Shown here: positions 36,545 through 36,896 of the stretch, piece by piece
How positions within the stretch are numbered: position 1 is the first letter of the stretch
How the letters are laid out: every line of letters begins with the position of its first letter
DNA from: a virus
DNA: 36,896 bases
Reading direction: 5' to 3' (one strand)
Virus record (IMG/VR): IMGVR_UViG_3300046012_000624
Span: 1 to 36,896 of that record
Program-made: the position numbers and the translations under genes
The notes under the pieces: generated by a model
What the model saw: only the letters and a program-made list of their open reading frames with translations
Told to the model about the DNA's origin: nothing
Database searches by the model: none

Positions 36545-36713
36545 CGCTCGACTCCTTCACCGGGGCGAGGGATTCGAGCTCGGCGGTCACCGCCCGGAGC
36601 TCCTTGGAAAGGGTTGCGGCGTCACGGGCAGCGGAGTCGCCGCTCACGGATTCCATCTGCGCCAGCAGCTCGGCTTGCAGCTGCTCGAGCAGGTCGCGAC
36701 GGCCGATCGGCAT
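36492..36713 (-). CDS. Terminase small subunit candidate
   Basis: This encodes 73 residues from ATG 36713 (ATG 36716 is an alternative). GGGAGG lies 5 bases upstream of the second ATG. The protein is a helical bundle: RRDLLEQLQAELLAQMESVS, then AARDAATLSKELRAVTAELE, then a basic tail with TKRRAARRAEATG. This is the size and character of short actinophage small terminase or DNA-recognition proteins. It overlaps the large terminase by 53 bases and is the first late gene. Confidence 0.65.
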   Translation of the reverse strand: MPIGRRDLLEQLQAELLAQMESVSGDSAARDAATLSKELRAVTAELESLAPVKESSVDDLTKRRAARRAEATG

Positions 36714-36749
36714 CATTGCCTCCCGTCACAGAAGGTCACGGAACTACGT

Positions 36750-36777
36750 AACGTAACGTGGCGGAGGGTCATGTCAA
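36750..36777 (-). promoter_or_regulatory. Late promoter candidate
   Basis: On the minus strand a perfect TTGACA (36777-36772), a 16-base spacer and TACGTT (36755-36750) lie about 30 bases before the transcript would reach ATG 36713. This is the best sigma-70-type promoter seen and is placed to drive all leftward late genes. Confidence 0.6.
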
Positions 36778-36881
36778 GATCGGCTTGACCAGCACATTCT
36801 GTAGCCGAATCGCAGTTGATCAAGCCCTGAGCTGCATGGGGAGAGATGAGGGTTGGCACCGGTGCTTCTCTCTCCTTTTCC

Positions 36882-36896
36882 AGATCGGAAGAGCAC
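36882..36896. other. Illumina adapter remnant at contig end
   Basis: The last 15 bases are AGATCGGAAGAGCAC, the standard start of TruSeq adapters. They are not biological sequence. The true DNA ends at or before 36881. Confidence 0.92.

Larger units (their letters stand above)
36714..36896. other. 183-bp non-coding end region
   Basis: No gene is seen here. It holds a late promoter (36750-36777), ACGTA tandem repeats (36746-36759), a GTCAAG/CTTGAC dyad (36773-36789), a 10-bp palindrome GCACCGGTGC (36856-36865), GGAGAGA/TCTCTCC arms (36840-36875) and 15 adapter bases at the end. The region before the small terminase gene is where cos or pac sites usually lie. Confidence 0.6.

Noticed and set aside
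1-36896. tRNA or rRNA genes, insertion sequences
   Set aside because: No cloverleaf, rRNA core or transposase was seen by eye; a tRNA scan would be the proper test.

Overview
The window is high-GC DNA with the gene style of an actinomycete: GTG and TTG starts, four-base stop/start overlaps, GGAGG-type ribosome sites. It holds most of the genome of a temperate siphophage. Micromonosporaceae or Streptomyces are plausible hosts, but the sequence does not settle which. No host chromosomal gene is seen. The gene order is that of packaged phage DNA (terminase, head, tail, lysis, integrase and immunity, early genes) read from the right edge to the left. It is not a prophage bounded by attachment sites. 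The last 15 bases match the common start of Illumina adapters, so the right edge is a contig end. The left edge cuts a gene.

Layout, left to right. 1-5254 (minus): an early operon of about 16 small, translationally coupled genes, including a Walker-type recombination ATPase and, at its promoter end, a Cro-like HTH protein. 5255-5502: an immunity region with four copies of a 10-bp operator-like repeat and divergent promoters. 5503-7400 (plus): a repressor-like HTH protein and a large serine integrase. 7447-9457: small genes on both strands, including three small HTH or excisionase-like proteins. 9522-12795 (plus): a block that resembles the transfer module of actinomycete conjugative plasmids and AICEs (membrane protein, DUF2637/SpdB-like protein, small genes, FtsK/TraB-like translocase, membrane protein). 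12872-14610 (minus, with one plus-strand gene): holin-like proteins and an M15-like endolysin. 14667-15482 (plus): a secreted glycerophosphodiester phosphodiesterase. 15479-28669 (minus): fibre, minor tail, tape measure with a built-in peptidase domain, frameshifted tail chaperones, major tail protein, connectors and several beta-rich or repeat virion proteins, with one plus-strand moron at 23407. 28644-30870 (minus): a glycosyltransferase and a glycosyltransferase-FkbM methyltransferase fusion placed between head genes. 30863-36713 (minus): capsid, protease, portal and terminase.

How the parts work together. Late genes run leftward from a likely promoter at 36750-36777. Immunity is probably set by two HTH proteins competing for operators placed inside the -35/-10 spacers of the divergent promoters. 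Plus-strand genes start with -10-like hexamers 6-8 bases before the start codon, so they are probably leaderless and could be expressed in the lysogen.

The most notable points are: the transfer-like module inside a siphophage, with a nested gene and a 32-bp tandem duplication that shifts a reading frame; a large terminase gene that lacks its Walker B region through a frame-breaking deletion; the virion-modification pair; the dual leaderless immunity promoters; and five convergent gene pairs that overlap by exactly their stop codons. No stretch longer than 300 bases lacks a gene; the largest gap is the 248-bp immunity region. No tRNA, rRNA or CRISPR array was seen.
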